Positions 48,745 to 52,037 of a DNA stretch of 52,037 nt are shown here, piece after piece. Each line of letters opens with the position of its first letter. The stretch's first letter is position 1. The notes under the pieces were generated by a model that saw only the letters and a program-made list of their open reading frames with translations, searched no databases and was not told where the DNA came from. Both the position numbers and the translations under genes were made by a program. The stretch is from Shewanella sp. 10N.286.48.A6 (lineage in GTDB: Bacteria > Pseudomonadota > Gammaproteobacteria > Enterobacterales > Shewanellaceae): the NCBI RefSeq assembly GCF_002873135.1, contig NZ_MCVI01000020.1, forward strand, positions 1 to 52,037. The letters are read 5' to 3'.

Positions 48745-50073
48745 ATGAAGATTTTGGCAAAATGGTTAACACTATTTGTAGTTCTTGTAAGTAGCAGTGC
48801 GAATGCCGCATTAGATATCGTTATTACTGAAGGTGTTGATGCTGCAAGACCTATCGCGGTTATGCCGTTTGTATGGCAAGGTACAGGGCCAGCACCTGAG
48901 CGTATCAGTGATGTGGTGACCAGTGACTTAGCTCGCAGTGGCACATTTAGTCCGCTTGATGCGCGCAGTTTACCGCAAGCAAATATCAGCACTGTGAAAG
49001 AATTTACCTCTCAAGTGTGGAATTCAACGGCATCTGAAGCGTTATTAGTGGGCTCAATTAAGCCTTATGGCAATAATCAATATTTGGTGAGTTTTGATCT
49101 GATTGATTTAGTCAAAGCCCAGCTACAAACTGATAAAGGCCCAATGAAAAACAGTGAACTACTGCTTGAGAGCCGTGAAACTGTTATCAGTGAAGCACAG
49201 TTTAGACAATATGGTCACCGCATTAGTGACATTGTTTATGAAAAACTAACCGGTATTCGTGGGGCGTTTTTAAGTCGAGTCGCTTATGTTGTCGTTAAAC
49301 AAGGTGAAAAATCTCCTTACCATTTGATGATTGCCGACTATGATGGTTATAACGAGCAAATGTTACTTCGCTCGCCAGAGCCGTTAATGTCACCAAGTTG
49401 GTCACCAGATGGCAGACGTTTAGCTTATGTGAGCTTTGAAAACCGTAAAGCGGAAATCTTTGTGCAAGATATTTATACCCAAGAGCGTACTAAAGTCAGT
49501 TCTCATCAGGGTATTAATGGCGCACCGAGTTTCTCACCAGATGGTAAAAAGCTTGCTGTGACACTATCTAAGGATGGTCAGCCTGAAATTTACGTAATCG
49601 ATATTGCCAGTAAAGCGATAAAGCGCATTACTAATCATTATGCTATCGATACTGAAGCATCGTGGATGCCAGATGGAGAGTCACTTATTTTTACCTCTGA
49701 GCGCGGCGGAAAACCGCAAATTTACCAAGTGAAACTCAGCACAGGTAAAATTTCACGTATGACCTTTGAAGGCGAGTGGAACTTAGGTGGCACGATCACT
49801 CCAGATGGTCGCAGTATGATTTTTGTAAACCGTACTAACGGAAAATACAATATTGCACGAATGGACTTGCAAACCCGTTTTATGCAAGTGCTGACATCAA
49901 CGACCCTTGACGAGTCGCCAAGTATTGCACCAAATGGCACCATGGTTATTTATGGTACTACACACCAAGGCAAGCAAGTGCTCGCTGCGGTGTCTATGGA
50001 TGGACGATTTAAAGCAAGATTACCCGCAGGTCAAGGTGAAGTTAAATCACCAGCCTGGTCACCATTTTTATAA
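48745..50073 (+). CDS. tolB: TolB
   Basis: A periplasmic protein of 442 residues with a signal peptide ending SSANA. An N-terminal domain is followed by a six-bladed beta-propeller whose repeats read [33 protein letters not shown] and [16 protein letters not shown]. It binds Pal, freeing it from or delivering it to peptidoglycan as TolA cycles. It begins 9 bases after tolA with AGGGG upstream. Confidence 0.96.
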   Translation: MKILAKWLTLFVVLVSSSANAALDIVITEGVDAARPIAVMPFVWQGTGPAPERISDVVTSDLARSGTFSPLDARSLPQANISTVKEFTSQVWNSTASEALLVGSIKPYGNNQYLVSFDLIDLVKAQLQTDKGPMKNSELLLESRETVISEAQFRQYGHRISDIVYEKLTGIRGAFLSRVAYVVVKQGEKSPYHLMIADYDGYNEQMLLRSPEPLMSPSWSPDGRRLAYVSFENRKAEIFVQDIYTQERTKVSSHQGINGAPSFSPDGKKLAVTLSKDGQPEIYVIDIASKAIKRITNHYAIDTEASWMPDGESLIFTSERGGKPQIYQVKLSTGKISRMTFEGEWNLGGTITPDGRSMIFVNRTNGKYNIARMDLQTRFMQVLTSTTLDESPSIAPNGTMVIYGTTHQGKQVLAAVSMDGRFKARLPAGQGEVKSPAWSPFL

Positions 50074-50091
50074 TATTAATAAGGATTTCCA

Positions 50092-50640
50092 ATGAATCTG
50101 AATAAGTTGTTTAAAGCTATGTTAGTTGTTGTACCTGTTATGGCATTAGGTGCATGTAGCACAACTTCAGAATCTGAAACCGATGCAAGTGGTTCTACAA
50201 GTGGCTCAACCACAACTACTGGCGGTGAATACGGTTCTGGTGGTGTTGAAACAGGAGGCGTTGCACCAATCTTAACGCCTGAAGAGCAACAACGCGTAGA
50301 GCAAGAAGAATTACGCGCTCAAAATATCATTTATTTTGATTTTGACCGCAGTGAAGTACAAAGCGAAAACGCTGCCATTATTCAAGCTCATGGCAATTAC
50401 TTAGTTGAGCATCCAAATGTTCGTGTATTAATTGAAGGTCATGCTGATGAGCGTGGTACACCTGAATACAATATTGCTTTAGGTGAAAGACGCGCTAAAG
50501 CTATTGCGAAATACCTTCAAAGTATGGGTGTACAACCAAGTCAAATGAGTGTTGTTAGTTATGGTGAAGAAAAGCCATTAGATTTCTCTCGAAGCGAGAG
50601 TGGTTTTGCTAAAAACCGTCGTGGTGTTTTAGTTTACTAA
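50092..50640 (+). CDS. pal: Peptidoglycan-associated lipoprotein Pal
   Basis: An outer-membrane lipoprotein linking that membrane to peptidoglycan. The lipobox is ALGAC. A Ser/Thr/Gly-rich linker follows, then an OmpA-like domain with IIYFDFDRSEV and IEGHADERGTPEYNIALGERRA. The 182 residues fit the family. It starts 18 bases after tolB. Confidence 0.96.
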   Translation: MNLNKLFKAMLVVVPVMALGACSTTSESETDASGSTSGSTTTTGGEYGSGGVETGGVAPILTPEEQQRVEQEELRAQNIIYFDFDRSEVQSENAAIIQAHGNYLVEHPNVRVLIEGHADERGTPEYNIALGERRAKAIAKYLQSMGVQPSQMSVVSYGEEKPLDFSRSESGFAKNRRGVLVY

Positions 50641-50669
50641 TCATCGCGGTTGAACTTTCGTAATAGGAA

Positions 50670-50687
50670 GGCCAGCACTTGTTGGCC
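50670..50687 (+). promoter_or_regulatory. Small RNA hairpin between pal and cpoB
   Basis: GGCCA and TGGCC pair around an 8-base loop, just before the cpoB ribosome site TAGGAG. There is no T run, so it is more likely a processing or stability element than a terminator. Confidence 0.35.
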
Positions 50688-50704
50688 AGTTTAGGAGTTT
50701 ATTG

Positions 50705-51430
50705 ATGAAACATGCTGTTTTATTTGCTGCAATGTTTTTTGCTGCTGGTGCCACTGCTGCGCCAGCGCCGGTGCAAGATCTTGCTGGTGGTTCAAATGAC
50801 GATCGTATATCTCGTCTCGAGCGTATCATTAAAGCAAAACAACAAACGGAATTTGAAGCGCAGCAGCGTTTAGATACTTTGCAACGTGAAGTGTTAGATT
50901 TGCGAGGCATTACTGAGCAGCAAGACTATCAAATTAGTCAAATGTTACAGCGTCAACGTCAGTTGTATGAAGAAATTGCTAATTTATCAGCTAGTGCCGC
51001 GGCGACTACGGTTACCGTTGCTGAAAATAATGCCGCTTCAGCAGGCCCATCTAGCTTAGGTGAAACTGCAAGTTACGAGCAAGCGGTGAATTTAGTGCTT
51101 AAAGAGCGTAAGTACGATGAGGCTATTCCTGCTTTTAGTGATTTTATTAAGCAATACCCTGATTCCACTTATGCAGCAAATGCAAATTATTGGTTAGGGC
51201 AACTGTTGTTTAATAAAGGTACCTTTACTGAAGCGAAGCAAGCTTTTGATGCAGTGGTCACTAAATATCCTAATTCTAATAAGCGTGGTGATAGTTTAGT
51301 TAAGTTAGGCATGATTGCTGAAAAAGAAGGTGATAAAGCTACCGCAACTGCTTTTTACAATCGAGTGCTTAAAGAATACACAAATAGTGCATCGGCACGT
51401 TTAGCACAGCAACAATTGTCTGCGTTGTAA
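50705..51430 (+). CDS. cpoB: CpoB (YbgF), cell-division coordinator
   Basis: A periplasmic protein that couples peptidoglycan synthesis with Tol-driven constriction in E. coli. A signal peptide ends ATAAP. A coiled-coil region spans about residues 35-90 (RISRLERIIKAKQQTEFEAQ). C-terminal TPR repeats follow from about 120 (YEQAVNLVLKERKYDEAIPAF; YWLGQLLFNKGTFTEAKQAF). ATG 50705, after TAGGAG, is chosen over the TTG just before it. It is the last gene of the operon. Confidence 0.94.
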   Translation: MKHAVLFAAMFFAAGATAAPAPVQDLAGGSNDDRISRLERIIKAKQQTEFEAQQRLDTLQREVLDLRGITEQQDYQISQMLQRQRQLYEEIANLSASAAATTVTVAENNAASAGPSSLGETASYEQAVNLVLKERKYDEAIPAFSDFIKQYPDSTYAANANYWLGQLLFNKGTFTEAKQAFDAVVTKYPNSNKRGDSLVKLGMIAEKEGDKATATAFYNRVLKEYTNSASARLAQQQLSAL

Positions 51431-51442
51431 CCCTAATTTAAC

Positions 51443-51471
51443 CTAAAAACAGCCTCTTAGTTTGTTTTTAG
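51443..51471 (+). terminator. Possible weak terminator of the Tol-Pal operon
   Basis: CTAAAAAC and GTTTTTAG pair over 8 mostly A-T bases around a 13-base segment; no clean T run follows. It separates cpoB from the tRNA promoter. Confidence 0.35.
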
Positions 51472-51501
51472 TGCAAACGGCAAAAAAACGCTAAATTGCG
51501 C

Positions 51502-51529
51502 TTGCATGAGCAAATGAAAAAGGTATTAT
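51502..51529 (+). promoter_or_regulatory. Stable-RNA promoter upstream of the tRNA-Lys locus
   Basis: TTGCAT, a 16-base spacer and TATTAT are followed by the GC-rich discriminator AGGCGCCC, typical of stringently controlled tRNA and rRNA promoters. Confidence 0.65.
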
Positions 51530-51535
51530 AGGCGC

Positions 51536-51561
51536 CCTCAGAACGGAGCGACGTTCTGGGG
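51536..51561 (+). other. Hairpin at the 5' end of the tRNA-Lys transcript
   Basis: CAGAACG and CGTTCTG form 7 perfect pairs around GAGCGA, extended by one G-U and two G-C pairs. It would be the first structure of the precursor RNA; no T run follows. Confidence 0.45.
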
Positions 51562-51649
51562 TCATTTGAATGAGTTAGATTAACTTATTTTGATGGCAGA
51601 TTGATTGAATACTATTTATAGGCTTCAATTATTCTGAAAGCTTTAAGAT

Positions 51650-51731
51650 GGGTCGTTAGCTCAGTTGCTTGTTCAAAACAGACAGTTGGCTTTTGTTCCA
51701 ATCAAGACGTTAGTGTTGATAAAACCAAGAT
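51650..51731 (+). repeat. tRNA-Lys-derived repeat, copy A
   Basis: The first 18 bases are identical to the 5' end of the tRNA-Lys that follows. The rest differs, except for the anticodon-arm core CAGTTGGCTTTT and CCAAT. T arm and 3' acceptor strand are missing, so it cannot be a tRNA. The unit is 82 bases and ends where the true tRNA begins. Confidence 0.85.
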
Positions 51732-51807
51732 GGGTCGTTAGCTCAGTTGGTAGAGCAGTTGGCTTTTAACCAATTGGTCGAAGGTTCGAATCCTTCACGA
51801 CCCACCA
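51732..51807 (+). tRNA. tRNA-Lys (TTT)
   Basis: A full 76-base cloverleaf with encoded CCA. The acceptor stem is GGGTCGT/ACGACCC with discriminator A. The D arm is GCTC/GAGC. The anticodon arm GTTGG-CTTTTAA-CCAAT gives anticodon TTT. The T arm is GAAGG-TTCGAAT-CCTTC. The position downstream of the tol-pal operon matches the lysine/valine tRNA operon of E. coli. Confidence 0.97.
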
Positions 51808-51876
51808 CTTTTCTGAAAGTGAGATTGCCAGTTTGGCTTTAATTCAGACGTAATACATCGTTACGTAAAACTAGAT
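51808..51876 (+). repeat. Spacer with a decayed tRNA-Lys-like remnant
   Basis: The spacer shares TTCTGAAAG with the sequence preceding copy A. It contains CAGTTTGGCTTTAATTCAGACG, a corrupted version (here with a gap in the middle) of the repeat's anticodon-arm segment. A small hairpin ACGTAA/TTACGT lies at 51848-51866. Confidence 0.5.
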
Positions 51877-51957
51877 GGGTCGTTAGCTCAGTTGCTTGTT
51901 CAAAACAGACAGTTGGCTTTTGTTCCAATCAAGACGTTAGTGTTGATAAAACAAGAT
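51877..51957 (+). repeat. tRNA-Lys-derived repeat, copy B
   Basis: Identical to copy A apart from one missing C near the 3' end (AAAACAAG for AAAACCAAG), giving 81 bases. It is directly joined to copy C. Confidence 0.85.
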
Positions 51958-52037
51958 AGGTCGTTAGCTCAGTTGCTTGTTCAAAGCAGACAGTTGGCTT
52001 TTGTTCCAATCAAGGCATTAGTGTTGATAAAACCAAG
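51958..52037 (+). repeat. tRNA-Lys-derived repeat, copy C, cut by the window end
   Basis: Same unit as copies A and B with four substitutions, including A for the first G. Eighty bases are present and the array probably continues past the window. Confidence 0.85.

Noticed and set aside
51650..51731. Copies A, B and C as additional tRNA-Lys genes
   Set aside because: They lack the T arm and the 3' acceptor strand, so no cloverleaf can form.
51650..52037. CRISPR array at the right edge
   Set aside because: The units are 81-82 bases with no variable spacers between B and C, and they derive from tRNA-Lys.

Overview
The window looks like a chromosomal segment of a Shewanella-type gammaproteobacterium. 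This is judged from gene content and order, not from a database search. Supporting signs are the msrPQ pair, the yejM-yejL/yejK divergon, purMN divergent from upp, rnt divergent from motY with a sigma-28 promoter, and ybgC-tolQRAB-pal-cpoB followed by a tRNA-Lys locus. The sequence is AT-rich and most genes have ordinary Shine-Dalgarno sites. Almost everything right of about 2.3 kb is core genome; the left 2.3 kb looks accessory.

Layout. 1-2365: the tail of an unidentified gene and its terminator, a possible 19-residue micro-ORF, a short orphan YidC/Oxa1-type insertase under a tandem operator-like palindrome, and about 1 kb of non-coding, hairpin-rich repeat-like DNA. 2366-3586: a DcaP-like porin with a terminator-like hairpin in its leader. 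3749-7859 (minus): MoxR ATPase, DUF58 protein and TgpA-type transglutaminase in a tight operon. 8159-11781 (minus): slt and rmuC. 11977-13658: msrP-msrQ. 13792-14139: a small membrane protein. 14483-14559: tRNA-Pro(GGG). 14759-18138: yejM, yejL and divergent yejK. 18339-19286: corA. 19388-25669: an HD-GYP protein, a 2OG-Fe(II) oxygenase, a PhoP/PhoQ-like pair, a LysE exporter and a DAACS symporter. 25892-29554: a large Ig-like surface lipoprotein. 29676-36307: astB, topA, a coiled-coil membrane protein of unknown role, and cysB. 36401-38951: purN, purM and divergent upp. 39028-41362: an NhaC-like antiporter and a 2-Cys peroxiredoxin. 41486-43202: rnt and motY. 43840-46014: a prolyl oligopeptidase lipoprotein. 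46296-51430: the complete Tol-Pal operon. 51502-52037: a tRNA promoter, tRNA-Lys(TTT), and at least three tRNA-Lys-derived repeats running off the window end.

Systems. The Tol-Pal operon supplies the envelope-constriction machine, and its genes overlap or lie close together. MsrP/MsrQ repair periplasmic methionine sulfoxide. MotY is a T-ring protein of sodium-driven flagella, and its upstream TAAA-N15-GCCGATAA element ties it to the late flagellar regulon. The genes are mostly well-known families. The less explained signals are outside genes: the tRNA-Lys-derived repeats at the right edge, the tandem operator of the orphan YidC, a probable minus-strand small RNA at about 43.3-43.45 kb, the terminator in the porin leader, and a palindrome over the peroxiredoxin promoter.
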